Positions 12,001-18,045 of a stretch of DNA of 64,000 nucleotides are shown here, piece by piece. The DNA comes from Urbifossiella sp046350095. Its GTDB lineage: Bacteria; Planctomycetota; Planctomycetia; Gemmatales; Gemmataceae. Under the pieces are notes generated by a model. The model saw nothing but the letters and a program-made list of their open reading frames with translations. It was not told the DNA's origin and did no database searches. Within the stretch, counting starts at the first letter, position 1, and each line of letters starts with the position of its first letter. The stretch spans positions 868,001 to 932,000 of the forward strand of contig JAXMBA010000002.1 in assembly GCA_046350095.1 (NCBI GenBank), in the 5' to 3' direction. The position numbers and the translations under genes are program-made.

Positions 12001-13478
12001 GCCTGGGTGAAGGTACCGCCGAGGTTCAGGGTGCCATTGTTCAACGTGAACGTGCCGTTGTTCTGCCAGGTGCCGGCGGTGGTGAAGGTGCCGCCGGCGA
12101 CGCTCCACGTGCCGCCGGCCAGGTTGGTGAAGGTGCCGGTGCCGAGGGTGAGCGACCCCCCGCCCGTCGCCCACGTCCCGGCGTTCGTCCAGGTGCCGGC
12201 GACCGACCCGGCCGGGACGGCCCCAACGGTGGTGGCGTCGGTCCCCACCCCGGCCCCGGTGAGGGTGAACCCCGACCCGAACGCCACCGTGTGCGCGCCC
12301 CCGGACTGCACGTAGCCCGTCCGCCCGCTGGTCCGGATCCGCCCCGTCCCGGTCACGTTCTGGGTCGCCCCGCCCGCCGCCGAGAACCACACCTCCCGCA
12401 AGTCGTTGGTCACCAACTCACCGTTCACCACCAGGTCGCCGACGATCGTGAGCGGGGAGCCGTTCCCGGTGTACGTCATGTTGACCGTGCCGTCGATCCG
12501 GGCGTTCGACAGGGTGGCCGACGTGGTGGCCGTCAGCGCCGTCCCGTTGGCTGTGGTAATGGTCCCGCCGGAAATCGTGCCACCAACCAGGTTCCACGAC
12601 CCCGTGGCCGCCGAGAGCGACAGGTCCCCCGTCAGCGACCCCGTCAGGTTCACCGTCCCGCCGGAGCGGGTGAAGCGGCCGGGGTCGCTTACCGAGCTGC
12701 CGGCGAAGCTGCCGCCGAGATTCAGCGTGCCGCCGGCGACTACGATGGTGCCGGCATTCGACCAGACACCACCGAGCGTGAGGGTGCCTGTGGCGACGCT
12801 CCACACGCCGCCCGGCTGATTGACGAAGGTGCTGCCATCGATCAAGCTCAGCGTGGTGCCGTTCGCGGTCGTTGCGCCGGTCCAGGTGCCGAAGTTTTCC
12901 CACGTGCCGTGCGCCTGGCCGCCGATGCGACCGGCACCGGTCACCGTGACACCACTGCCGAATCGGACGGTGTGGGCCGTGGTGATCTGTCGCAGATCGC
13001 CGTTGTTCAACGCGAACTTGCCGCCGCCGGTGGTGGTGACCTGCTGGACGGTGGCAGTACTGGCCGAGTCAAAACTGAAGGCCGCGTTGCCGGACATCGA
13101 AATCGTCGCGCCGCCGTTCAGGGCCAAGTTGCCCGAGAGTCCGAAGTTACCAGCCGTGATGTTTTCCAGGGTCGTCAGGCTACCCAGGCTGGGAACATTG
13201 TTGGCGGTCGTTGTAATCGTGAGATCGGCCCCGGTGGCGCCCAAGTCTGGTATCACGACGTCATCACCGGCGACGGGCACGCGGCCCAAGTCCCAGTTCG
13301 CGGCCACGTGCCAGTTACCGCCCGCGGCGTTGGTCCACGTGATCGTGGCCGGCACGACGCGGTCCTCGACCTCTTCCAGCCCGAACCGGAAGCGCGGGCG
13401 GGGGCGGCGGATGGGCGCCGTCGGCGACGGGCGGCGGAACCAACGGCGGAACAGCTGACGGAGCCAGGAATGAGACAC
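1..13478 (-). CDS. Giant repeat surface/secreted protein (RTX, LamG, beta-propellers), 3' end outside window
   Basis: A single open frame runs from a GTG at 13478 to the window edge, at least 4,492 codons without a stop. The start is supported by GGAG seven bases upstream (13486-13489). The N-terminus is basic, then LEEVEDRVVPA at about residues 38-48, a motif I associate with Gemmataceae giant proteins (recalled, not searched). Approximate order: residues 60-1830, Gly/Thr/Asn-rich beta-strand passenger repeats with a period near 230-270 residues (six NLTGxLTG-type units); 1843-2050, LamG-like jelly roll; 2210-2690, propeller repeats with DFDP and AKLDAAG-like motifs; 2710-2790, PKD-like; 2800-3150, FG-GAP-like blades (RFGAAVAVVG, VVGAPG); 3190-3250, IDWG-type PKD; 3260-3540, NHL-like propeller; 3580-3660, PKD; 3690 onward, RTX nonapeptides. 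Probably an adhesin or cell-envelope protein. No transmembrane anchor is visible in this part, and the export route is unknown. The frame is certain; the function is inferred. Confidence 0.9.
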   Translation of the reverse strand, partial: MSHSWLRQLFRRWFRRPSPTAPIRRPRPRFRFGLEEVEDRVVPATITWTNAAGGNWHVAANWDLGRVPVAGDDVVIPDLGATGADLTITTTANNVPSLGSLTTLENITAGNFGLSGNLALNGGATISMSGNAAFSFDSASTATVQQVTTTGGGKFALNNGDLRQITTAHTVRFGSGVTVTGAGRIGGQAHGTWENFGTWTGATTANGTTLSLIDGSTFVNQPGGVWSVATGTLTLGGVWSNAGTIVVAGGTLNLGGSFAGSSVSDPGRFTRSGGTVNLTGSLTGDLSLSAATGSWNLVGGTISGGTITTANGTALTATTSATLSNARIDGTVNMTYTGNGSPLTIVGDLVVNGELVTNDLREVWFSAAGGATQNVTGTGRIRTSGRTGYVQSGGAHTVAFGSGFTLTGAGVGTDATTVGAVPAGSVAGTWTNAGTWATGGGSLTLGTGTFTNLAGGTWSVAGGTFTTAGTWQNNGTFTLNNGTLNLGGTFTQANLGSWTRSGSTVNLTGTLTGGLSLDSTTGSWNLAGGTISGGTITTANGTALTATTSATLSNARIDGTVNMTYTGNSLPLTIVGDLVVNGELVTNDLREVWFSAAGGATQNVTGTGRIRTSGRTGYVQSGGAHTVAFGSGFTLTGAGVGTDATTVGAVPAGSVAGTWTNAGTWATGGGSLTLGTGTFTNLAGGTWSAAGGTFTTAASWSNAGTLAVSAGTLNLGGSFTTASVANFSRTGGAVNLTGTLTNTGATLALGTANNGRGTWTLSGGTVRGGSVATSGGAVLQASSGTLDGVTVAAGSELVVQSGGQVTVTNGLTVDGKVTLGAGTGATQGLQFAGTQTLGGSGEVAAGAGTQGLWLTQSNTTLTVGPGVWVHGGYFVIGAGTAAGVTGTGLVNQGLIEADAGTGAGVGLTGFYGLPGVASFTNAAGGRLRVAAAGAVLNVGGASITNAGSVAVSAGAANWGVAYNQATALWNTSTWTNTGNFNVSGGTLYLGGTFATAAVQDPGRFTRTGGTVNITGTMTNFGRTFLLDDATGNWTLNGGGINGGAFALAPNTTSKLFLGSARSFLYNGVTLNSPIDTTAVANGELYVTGTLTLNSTLTLTGDLLRFDDPTQTLRTDGGGTVVLSNGNITGFNFTIAPGVTVRGGWGSITANPLTNQGTVSADEFVSGQLLGVNIGNGGRNEGLMRAVSGGSLEVRSNSTTGTWTNVGTIAGTGGTINLGFTATESWSSPGTISLVNTTITLKSQFGGSAFTNFTRTGGSVVVTGTVTGGLTLSDLIGDLTLSGATISGGTIDRAAGSTARLFATGTSTVLAGVTLNVPVDLTQNTGAAVRLTGSLVLNATMPIGSATGAVTAGVWADTSLTVSTTYVPGVGPGTGYGRFVLGPSASNFLDLSTNNSTLTIAPNVTVETRGGRVGRSSLTITLVNQGTIESGPGVPATVYLGTGGVNFGTVRANPGSALALDGPGWTNAPGGTITATSATLTTNSGASAYTNLGTLDATDSVVNLGGSFTQAALGSFSRTRGQVNLTGTLGGDLALDDATGSWRLAGGTIQDSRVRTDGAATLIGTELSGVLSRVTLDGRFTLPRSAGGVPTVQFSERVTVNSSLQIGDATGTYAATIRPAGGPLTIDGTGEIIFGGSGSNAITGVVGAGALTIGPAVKIRGKNGLIASVATIDLQGSVVADGAGGTITVRSSLTPPLNRGLVRAENGGTVAFHAEGGPHVTNVTPVAGVGDYFTLTGGRWEAGSNSNLHFIYGDPAAPKNLKLRNLDATLVLDAGSTLMSRMTNGATSDALTHFAGIAAGGSLTLAGGRSLTPATTTVTSAGNLTLGAGSTFGLPRTLPLTAPTTAGMVGQWKGEGTANDSVGANHGTVTGAVGYAAGQVGQGFTFSGGYVTVPAAPALDLTSSLTLAGWVYLTGNNFNNGIIYKGAFNGSQGVYSFGFFTGGSNRLSFRLNGSTAEGAGQATGATALAVGQWYHVAAVYNQAAGTQKIYVNGVEDISRPYSAAVGTTAGPLVLGGYYSSGFLLNGQLDEVGVYNRALSPAELTELTQYRGTVGTTVVQTGGTTTVNGTLVAPGGASVAAGATFKGAGTVQGSLTNAGTVAPGNSPGFLNVTGDYTQAAGGTLELEVAGRNPNVPEFDRLRVTGTAYLDGTVRVNLLDGFQPALGDNFQVLTAAARVGQFAAHEYPAPGGAGRALKSVYDPGPPLLPSSQPGLLIQTQQLPPVDFGSVAVGGPTVLTSGSVYAPFRVVLDAAGNTYVAGLVAGTIDFDLSDAPDALDTLTATGGGDGFLAKYDAAGAFLWVRAIDASLAGYATGLAIDPRGTADPADDWVYVTGVFSSTVTYAGASLGVAGPGPDVFLLKTDAAGARLAFDSLEAFTSGFPAAAGPVPVGPRVAVAPNGDVVVTGGFRGTIDVDPGAGTTFLIAAGNSDAYVVQLTPALGFVRAGRVGGAGVDDEQTVDVAVDAAGDVWVTGTFRGTTTGLAALTAVGGSDVFLLKLRGSGTGFTTLFARGYGGVGDDDAGGVAVTPDGDGLVAGTFRYAIDFDPAPARSYTIVSGGDRDAFVARLSGSGEFRWAEGFGGYRDDAVNDLRTDAAGNAYFAGSFTDTVDFDPLAGTYYLSTAPGTAAQGYVAKLTPAGEFLLAVPVGGQPTSAAAVWGAAVGADGRVAAAGTFRGAVDFDPGPADQIRTLALTNANAAGGFVLQLRQKAAPAAVILGAPAGAVPEGTTLGLGVSVADADSAYFTYAWSVRRGSDPEVTGTGPAFTAQLADQGVYVVTVTVTDEAGNADTRTTTVTVVDAAAALNPTAFGPSSAAAVAGAAAGDALGSSLAVGGGYRLVGAPGRTVGGFASAGAVRVFDGTGALVRTLDNPAPAANARFGAAVAVVGTRAVVGAPGAGVGGLAYVFDLATGGLVQTLAGPGPAAGDRFGAAVGALGGLVAVGAPGRGTVAGSAVGEAYVFDPLTGLRLRVVRNPTPAPDDEFGTAVAAVGANLLVGAPGDDTAGANAGAAYLFDPGTARVVAALLNPNPLATPTTGAFASRFGASLAASGLRAAVGAPTETYAGTANAGRVYLFDLDPASAKFGANVRAFNNPAAGAGWFGRSVALAGNRLLVGATAENASPGAGVAVLLDTEPNTSGAQVVIQSLTKTGGAAGDRFGAAVGFAGDDVLVGASGDDAAAADAGGLYRFAGTVAAFATTTVGEGGTVTVAGSFTDPGTADGHTVLIDWGAGEATTRLSLAAGVYTFTAAHLYPDDNPTGTGSDVYPVRVRVLDQTGDVLVADLAPAAADRFIRADAATGAGASTLIAAGAVAGATEVAGVQVGPDGLLYVAYAGGTNPVVRFDPATGQLVDTFVAAGSSYFDQRTGNLAFGRDGTLYQFAPGSGGLYLSRVAGPAGGTITAVTDPASIFSSTFAAPAGQRAFAVGPDGNLYVARSTATAGVVEKYSAATGLSLGVVASSATGFQPSAVNSIRFAADGTMYVLSASAPGAADRLVAQIDPATGTLLRTFPLSAGGGSFPDHIAIGAGNVLYYSSGNPAAPAVRRFDLTTGAELAPFAGLGLTAGGYVIPLGTQDAALTNLTVTNTAPTVTVRAAAAAGGTYTLSAVVGDVGVRDTFTYSWAVTAGTATVVGGTTGSSFGFTPTGAVTVSLTVTDDDGGTLTTATRVVFGTSAAETITITNTTSAVGGAAAVSLGSVGRVIVFGLDGNDLITASGVTSFPVELVGGAGADTLVGGSRADVLTADSPGGYGTSLATATDDHAADSLSGAAGNDTLDGGLGNDTLAGGNDDDWYIEVPGSDDLLTESGTTGIDRVDYSLAYFGVTFSLDPLWLKQVVNPAAPLAEQHTVQLLGAFENLTGSGYGDVLSGNALDNAVAGGAGNDQVFGGDRLNLFALFVADGADTLEGGAGNDTVDGGAGNDGIFGGDRLAFTLDAGQTDDDSLVGGLGNDTVDGGAGNDGIFGGDRLAFGLDTTLAGVPDNDSLVGGWGNDTVDGGAGNDGIFGGDRLAFSAPYFFVGDDDSLVGGLGNDTVDGGAGNDGIFGGDRLALTLDPVAAAGLADHDSLVGGWGNDTVDGGAGNDGIFGGDRLTFAFDPYGVSLPDNDSLVGGLGNDTVDGGAGNDGIFGGDRLAFTSDLAALGLPDDDSLVGGVGNDTVDGGAGNDGIFGGDRVAFTFDLAALGLTDDDSLVGGLGNDTVDGGAGNDGIFGGDRLAFAVGLDAPASVSDDDSLVGGLGNDTVDGGAGNDGIFGGDRLALTLDPLGLTYSDNDSLFGGAGNDTVDGGAGNDGIFGGEGDDVLTGGAGTDLFEGGSGLDALADAADADVTLAATTVTIAGVVERFYDVERAALAGGAGNNRIDAGGFGGPVSLTGGAGNDTLVGTAYGDTLVAGAGSDSLVGGAGADTLDLGPGPKFADGGADNDLYLVPMGGVVTLTDASGIDTVDLGAAPRAVRADLPAGLVTDGTGAAVVFAAGTFVENVTGTTFSDTLKGTADRNILWGGG
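610..1870 (-). repeat. RTX-type tandem repeat array inside the giant gene
   Basis: About eleven near-identical units of 112-130 bp follow one another. Each encodes two glycine/aspartate nonapeptides (GGLGNDTVDGGAGNDGIFGG) followed by DRLAF and a variable acidic stretch ending in DDSLVGG or DNDSLVGG. This is the GGxGxDxUx calcium-binding beta-roll pattern of RTX toxins and adhesins. More diverged units continue on both sides, from about 2360 down to position 1. The family binds Ca2+ and folds after export. High DNA identity between units suggests recent expansion or gene conversion and makes copy number prone to assembly error. Confidence 0.88.
11391..11918 (-). repeat. Internal long direct repeat, copy 1 (giant gene)
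   Basis: This roughly 528 bp segment is nearly identical to 12078-12605, exactly 687 bp (229 codons) away, so the duplication keeps the frame. It encodes passenger-type beta-strand sequence including GTWTNAGTWATGGGS and SNARIDGTVNMTYTGN. The few differences are scattered substitutions, for example at the SLPL versus GSPL site. Confidence 0.9.
12078..12605 (-). repeat. Internal long direct repeat, copy 2 (giant gene)
   Basis: Second copy of the roughly 528 bp segment at 11391-11918, offset by 687 bp and in the same frame. The 159 bp between the copies encodes related but diverged passenger repeat, so the duplicated unit is probably one whole 229-residue structural repeat. Confidence 0.9.
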
Positions 13479-13614
13479 GGGCGAACTCCGGCACGGGGCG
13501 AGCGACGGCCGGGAGCGGCACGGCGCCTACCGGTATCAGCGAGAGCGAGTCGAAAAACGGACACGACCGGAAAATTCGCGCGACCGGCGCATCCGAACCA
13601 GCGGGATCTGTGCA

Positions 13615-13642
13615 ATTGTCTCAGCTACCGGCGTACGATCAA
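13615..13642 (-). promoter_or_regulatory. Candidate promoter for the giant gene
   Basis: On the minus strand TTGATC (13642-13637) is followed after 16 nt by GACAAT (13620-13615). This is a fair match to a housekeeping sigma promoter and would give a leader of roughly 130 nt. Only sequence similarity supports it. Confidence 0.3.
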
Positions 13643-13805
13643 GCCCGTGTCGGCGACGATTCTGAGAATTCTGTGACCGTGAACAAATCGAAACGTGCCC
13701 GACCGGCGGGTGCCGAGAGCGACCCCGACACAGCCGTAACCACCATCCGGATATTGGTTTCGATCACACCCGATGCCGGATCAGCCATCGGTTTAACCGA
13801 TGCAC

Positions 13806-13844
13806 TTGTTTCCGCGACCCGGTGGGGGGGCGCGGCGGAAACAA
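13806..13844. repeat. Extragenic palindrome, family P copy 1
   Basis: Perfect 10-bp arms TTGTTTCCGC and GCGGAAACAA flank a 19-nt G/C-rich loop. It starts 25 nt after the kinase-TPR stop codon. A second, diverged copy at 63167-63202 lies at the same distance and orientation after another minus-strand stop. Minus-strand core shared by both: CCCACC(G/A)GGTCGCGGAAACA. There is no U-tract, so a classical intrinsic terminator is unlikely; a REP-like RNA-stability element is possible. Confidence 0.7.
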
Positions 13845-13868
13845 AGATCTTCGCCGTTCCGACGCCGG

Positions 13869-16667
13869 TCAGCGTTTCGGGGCGGGCACCCGGGCGCGGA
13901 CGGCTGCGAACCGCGGGTCGGCACGCACGGCGGCGAGGTCGGGGTCGTGGTCGAAGGCGTGGCCGTCCCGCCAGCCGGCGGCGGGTAGGGCGTCGAGGGC
14001 GGCCAGCGCCTTGTCGCGGAGCCGGGCGGCGTCGGTGCCGGTGGCGCCGCCGGCCGCGACCGACAGCCCGCAGGCGACCTGGAACAGCACCCGCGGGTCG
14101 CGCGGGGCCAGCGCCTTCAGCTCCCCGGCGAGCTTCTCGGCGGCCTGTGCCTTGCCGCACCGCCCGAGCGAGGTGAGCAGCTCGAACTGCGCCTGCGTGT
14201 CCTTCGGGTCGATCTTGCCGAGCACGGCGCGGACCGCCAGCGAGTCGTCGAAGTGCTTCCTGGCGTCGGCGGGGTCGGCGGCGACGACGCCGAGGCGGTA
14301 GTGAGTGTGCCCGAGGGCGCGCTGGACGGTCAGGCTGTCCGGCTCTTCGGCGAGGAGGGCGGTGAACGCGGCGTGGGCGGCGGCGTACTCGGCGGCGGCG
14401 GCCGGGCGGTCGGCGCGGGCCGTCAGCAAGAAGTCGCCGAGGACGACCCGCGACTGCGCGGCGAGGGTGTGGAATGGGAAGCGGAACGCCGGGTGGCTGG
14501 CGGCGGCGGCCTCGCGGAGCTTCAGGGCAGTTTGGTAACACGCCTGCGCGCCGACCGGGTCGCGGGTCTTCAGCTTCGCGTCGCCGAGGTAGTCCTCGAC
14601 CGCCGCCCGCTCCTGGGCGAACCGGAACCGATCCTCCAGGCCGGCGTACGGGGGGACGGCGTCGAGCCCCTTGCGCGCCGCCTCGTACCCGGCGGCGGCG
14701 GCGGCGGGGTCGCCGAGGAGTAGGTCGGCGTCGGCGACGAGGCGGAGGGAGGTGGCCACGTCCTCCGCGGCCGACGCCCGGAGGTACGCGAGCTGGGCCG
14801 GGGTCGACTTCCCCGGCGGGTTGTCGGCGAGCACCGTCGCCCGGTCGCGGCGGAGGGCCAGCGCCTCGACCCGCATCGCCCGGGCGGCGGCCGCGTCCCC
14901 GAGCCGGATCTTCGCGTCCGAGTTCATGTTGAGGAGGACGGCGACGTTCCGGAGCGTGACCGGCTCGGGGCCGGCGGCGGCGAGCTCGGCCCGGTACGCG
15001 ACCAGCCCCTTCTCCAGCCACGGGGCCGACTCCTCGACCCGGTTCGCCTTGAGGTACGTCTCCCCGATCCGGCCGTAGGCGGTGGCGATGTTCTGGGTCA
15101 GCACGCGCGCGGCCGGGAGCCGCCGCCCGTCTTTCGTCTTGAACGGATCCTCGGTCGCGTACTCCTTTACCTTGTCCAGGTCTTTCAGCATCGTGTTGAG
15201 GATTTCCAGCCGGAGCGGGGCGAGCGTGGCCTTCGTCTTCATCTTGGCGTCCACCGTCAGGAGCACGGTGCGGATGGTGGCGACGGCCTGGGCGTTCTCC
15301 AGCCCGGCGATGGCCGCCTGCTTCTCGGCCTCGTGCTGCTTCTCGACCGCCACCCCCTTCGCCACCTCCTCGGCAGCGCGGGCCTTCTCCTTGGCGTCGC
15401 GGTCCTGCTCGGCCTGCGCGCGGTCCTGCTCCGCCTGCGCGCGAGCGGCACTCTCGCTGCCGGCGAGCTGGTACATCTGCCACGCCACGACCGGCCCGCC
15501 GAAGAACACGACCGCCGCCAGCGCCGTGGCCGCTGCCCCGACCGGGTTCCGCTTCGCCCACCGCCACGCCTTCTCCGCCGCCGACACCGGCCGGGCCACG
15601 ATCGGCTCGCCGGCGCGGAACCGCCTCAGGTCGTCGGCCACGGCCGCGGCCGAGGCGTAGCGGCGCGCCGGGTCCTTCTGGAGGCATTTGAGGCAGATCG
15701 TCTCCAGGTCGCGCGGCACGCCGGCGGCGAGCTGCCGCGGCGGCACCGGCTCGCGGGTGCGGACCAGCGTGATGGTGTCGATGGCGCTGGCCCCGACGAA
15801 CGGCGGGCGGCCGGTGAGCAGGTCGTACAGGATCGCGCCGAGGGCGTACACGTCGGCCGGCGGCCCCACGTCGTCGCGGCCCTCGGCCTGCTCGGGGGCC
15901 ATGTAGCTCGGCGTGCCGAGGATCTGCCCGGTCTGCGTCTGCCCGCTGTCGTCGTCGTACTTGGCGAGGCCGAAGTCGGTGACTTTCGCGGTGCCGTCCG
16001 GGGCGAGGAGCACGTTCGCCGGCTTCAGGTCGCGGTGGACCACGCCCTGCGCGTGGGCGTAGGCGACGGCCCGGGCCAGCTCCTCGGCCACGGCGGCGGC
16101 GTAGGCCGGCGGCGTGGGGGCGCGGCCGATCTGCTTCGCGAGCGTCGGACCGTCCACGAACTCCAGCGCGAAGTACGGCAGCCCCGCGGCCTCGCCCACG
16201 TCGAAGATCTGCACCACGTTCGGGTGCTGAAACCGCGCGACGGCGCGGGCCTCGGCCAGGAACCGGGCGACGGCCGCCGGCGCGGCGTGCGGGCCGGCGA
16301 GGATCATCTTCAGCGCGACGACGCGGTTCAGCCCCGTCTGCCGGGCCTTGTACACCACGCCCATGCCGCCCTTGCCGAGCTCGCCGAGGATCTCGTACCC
16401 CGGCACCGCCGGCGCACCCGGGACGGCGGGCGAGGGCGGGTCGGTATCGAGGTACGCACCGGTGGCGAGCGGGTCGGTGTCGCCGGACGGGACGTGCGCG
16501 CCGGTGCGGAGCGGGTCGTCCGCTGCGACCGGCGCCGGGTCGCGCGGGGTGATCGCGGCGCGGGGCGTTTCCGGCGGCGCCGACGACGCGGGCCGCTCGG
16601 TGGTGCGGCTCGGGTCGTCGGCGGGTTCGGGCCGGGGGACGGGCTGCGGCTCGCTGGGCTGGTTCAT
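13869..16667 (-). CDS. Membrane Ser/Thr protein kinase with C-terminal TPR-like region
   Basis: 932 aa. Residues 1-88 are a Pro/Asp-rich disordered tail. A complete Hanks-type kinase domain spans about 91-355: glycine loop GKGGMGVVYK, lysine 120 in VALK, catalytic HRDLKPAN at 211-218, DFG at 231-233 and MAPEQ at 256-260. A transmembrane segment lies at about 377-397, then an Ala/Glu/Gln-rich coiled stretch, and the remaining 450 residues are helical TPR-like repeats. The family phosphorylates proteins in the cytoplasm; here the helical part should lie across the membrane. It stands alone, with 73 nt to the upstream glycosyltransferase stop. The ligand and targets are unknown. Confidence 0.9.
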   Translation of the reverse strand: MNQPSEPQPVPRPEPADDPSRTTERPASSAPPETPRAAITPRDPAPVAADDPLRTGAHVPSGDTDPLATGAYLDTDPPSPAVPGAPAVPGYEILGELGKGGMGVVYKARQTGLNRVVALKMILAGPHAAPAAVARFLAEARAVARFQHPNVVQIFDVGEAAGLPYFALEFVDGPTLAKQIGRAPTPPAYAAAVAEELARAVAYAHAQGVVHRDLKPANVLLAPDGTAKVTDFGLAKYDDDSGQTQTGQILGTPSYMAPEQAEGRDDVGPPADVYALGAILYDLLTGRPPFVGASAIDTITLVRTREPVPPRQLAAGVPRDLETICLKCLQKDPARRYASAAAVADDLRRFRAGEPIVARPVSAAEKAWRWAKRNPVGAAATALAAVVFFGGPVVAWQMYQLAGSESAARAQAEQDRAQAEQDRDAKEKARAAEEVAKGVAVEKQHEAEKQAAIAGLENAQAVATIRTVLLTVDAKMKTKATLAPLRLEILNTMLKDLDKVKEYATEDPFKTKDGRRLPAARVLTQNIATAYGRIGETYLKANRVEESAPWLEKGLVAYRAELAAAGPEPVTLRNVAVLLNMNSDAKIRLGDAAAARAMRVEALALRRDRATVLADNPPGKSTPAQLAYLRASAAEDVATSLRLVADADLLLGDPAAAAAGYEAARKGLDAVPPYAGLEDRFRFAQERAAVEDYLGDAKLKTRDPVGAQACYQTALKLREAAAASHPAFRFPFHTLAAQSRVVLGDFLLTARADRPAAAAEYAAAHAAFTALLAEEPDSLTVQRALGHTHYRLGVVAADPADARKHFDDSLAVRAVLGKIDPKDTQAQFELLTSLGRCGKAQAAEKLAGELKALAPRDPRVLFQVACGLSVAAGGATGTDAARLRDKALAALDALPAAGWRDGHAFDHDPDLAAVRADPRFAAVRARVPAPKR

Positions 16668-16740
16668 CGCATCGTCCCCGGGGCGTCGGATCGATGGCGA
16701 TCAGGATGACACGAAGCTCGGGCCGCGTCCATCCCCCTGT

Positions 16741-17961
16741 TCAGCCGGGGCCGGGTATCCCCCGCACCTCCGCGCACAGCTTCAGGAACTCGGGCACGCA
16801 CACGTCCACGGCGTACTTCTCGCGGACCAGCGCGGCGCCGGCGGTGCCCAGGGGCCGGTACCTCGCCGGGTCGTCGAGCACGGCGCAGATCGAATCGGCG
16901 AACGCGCCGTGGTCGAAGAACGGCGCCACGAGGCCGGTGCGGCCCGGCTCGATCACCTCGCGGACCGGGGCCGTGTCGGAGGCGAGCACGACCGCGCCGC
17001 ACGCCAGCGCGTTGAACACCGACCACGACAGCACGAACGGCACCGTGAGGTACACGTGCAGGTCCGTCGCCGCGAACAGCGCCGCCAGTTCCGGCTCGGG
17101 GAGCAGGCCGGGGAAGACGAAGCGGTCCAGGTCGTACCGGTCCTGCGCCAGCACCCACTCCTTGAACGTCTTCCCGCCGGTGAACCGCTCGTCGCCGCCG
17201 TAGCACACGCGGTCCTGCCCCACGACCGCGAACAGCACGTCGGGGCGGCGGTCGCACACGATCTTGGCGGCGCGCATGAACACGTCGAACCCCCGCATCG
17301 ACTCGAACCCGCGCGACACGTAGCTCACGAGCTTCACCCCCGGCGGCACGGCGCGCCCGCCGACGCGCCGCGGCGCCGCCGGGTCGGGCTTCCAAACGGC
17401 CGTGTCGATGCCGTCGAACAGGGTGCGGAGTTTGGGGCGGTACGCGGCGGGGAAGCGGCCGAGCTGCCACGCCGTGGGGCAGTAGCCGCGGGCGCAGTTC
17501 TCCAGGTCGAGGAGGATCATGGCGTTGCGGGCGCGGGCGCGGAGGCGGTCGGCGGGGCGCGGCGGGAAGTCGGGGCGGAAGTCGAGGTCGGAGTCGGCGG
17601 CGTGGTAGAAGTACTCGAACAGGTTGATGACGGGCACGCCGGGGTACAGGTCGCGGAGGAACAGCGTGGAGCCGAACCCGCTGTGCCCGACGACGAGGTC
17701 CGGCCGCACGTCCGGGGCGGCGGCGAGCGCCTCGTAGACGGCGGCGGCGTGCCAGGTGGCGTTCTCGAAGGTGCGGCTGCAGTAGTGCGTCTTTTCGGTG
17801 GCGCCGCCGCGGGGGGCGTACTTGAGGCAGCGCACCCCGCGGACCACGCCGTCTCGCTTCTGCGACACGAATGTGCAGCGGACGCCCGGCGTGGCGGCGA
17901 GGCGGAACGCGACCGGGCCGAACTGCGCGGGGAAGTTCGGGTGGACGAACAGGACGTGCAT
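16741..17961 (-). CDS. GT-B glycosyltransferase (GT4-like)
   Basis: 406 aa from ATG 17961; a GTG directly before it (17964) would add one residue. The N-terminal Rossmann-like half starts MHVLFVHPNFPAQFG. The C-terminal half carries the GT-B nucleotide-sugar site, with ASDTAPVREVIEPGRTGLV at about residues 327-345, resembling the E-x7-E region of GT4 enzymes. The phrase LFDGIDTAVWKP is typical of the interdomain region. It probably transfers a sugar from a nucleotide donor in polysaccharide or glycoprotein synthesis; donor and acceptor cannot be read from the sequence. It is a likely single gene, with the family A palindrome just upstream. Confidence 0.87.
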   Translation of the reverse strand: MHVLFVHPNFPAQFGPVAFRLAATPGVRCTFVSQKRDGVVRGVRCLKYAPRGGATEKTHYCSRTFENATWHAAAVYEALAAAPDVRPDLVVGHSGFGSTLFLRDLYPGVPVINLFEYFYHAADSDLDFRPDFPPRPADRLRARARNAMILLDLENCARGYCPTAWQLGRFPAAYRPKLRTLFDGIDTAVWKPDPAAPRRVGGRAVPPGVKLVSYVSRGFESMRGFDVFMRAAKIVCDRRPDVLFAVVGQDRVCYGGDERFTGGKTFKEWVLAQDRYDLDRFVFPGLLPEPELAALFAATDLHVYLTVPFVLSWSVFNALACGAVVLASDTAPVREVIEPGRTGLVAPFFDHGAFADSICAVLDDPARYRPLGTAGAALVREKYAVDVCVPEFLKLCAEVRGIPGPG

Positions 17962-18045
17962 CACCCGCCCCTACGGCTCGGGGCGCCCGCCGCCCCACAT
18001 CGCCGCTCCGTCATGGTATCCGGTCAGCGGCCCGGGGCTCCCGTG

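Larger units (their letters stand above)
13479..13868. other. 390-nt intergenic region upstream of the giant gene
   Basis: No gene is seen here. It is less GC-rich than its surroundings. It holds a perfect 8-bp-arm palindrome at 13786-13802 (CATCGGTT, one base, AACCGATG), the family P palindrome at 13806-13844, and a weak promoter-like pair for the giant gene on the minus strand. It must contain the giant gene's promoter unless transcription comes from the kinase gene upstream. Confidence 0.6.
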
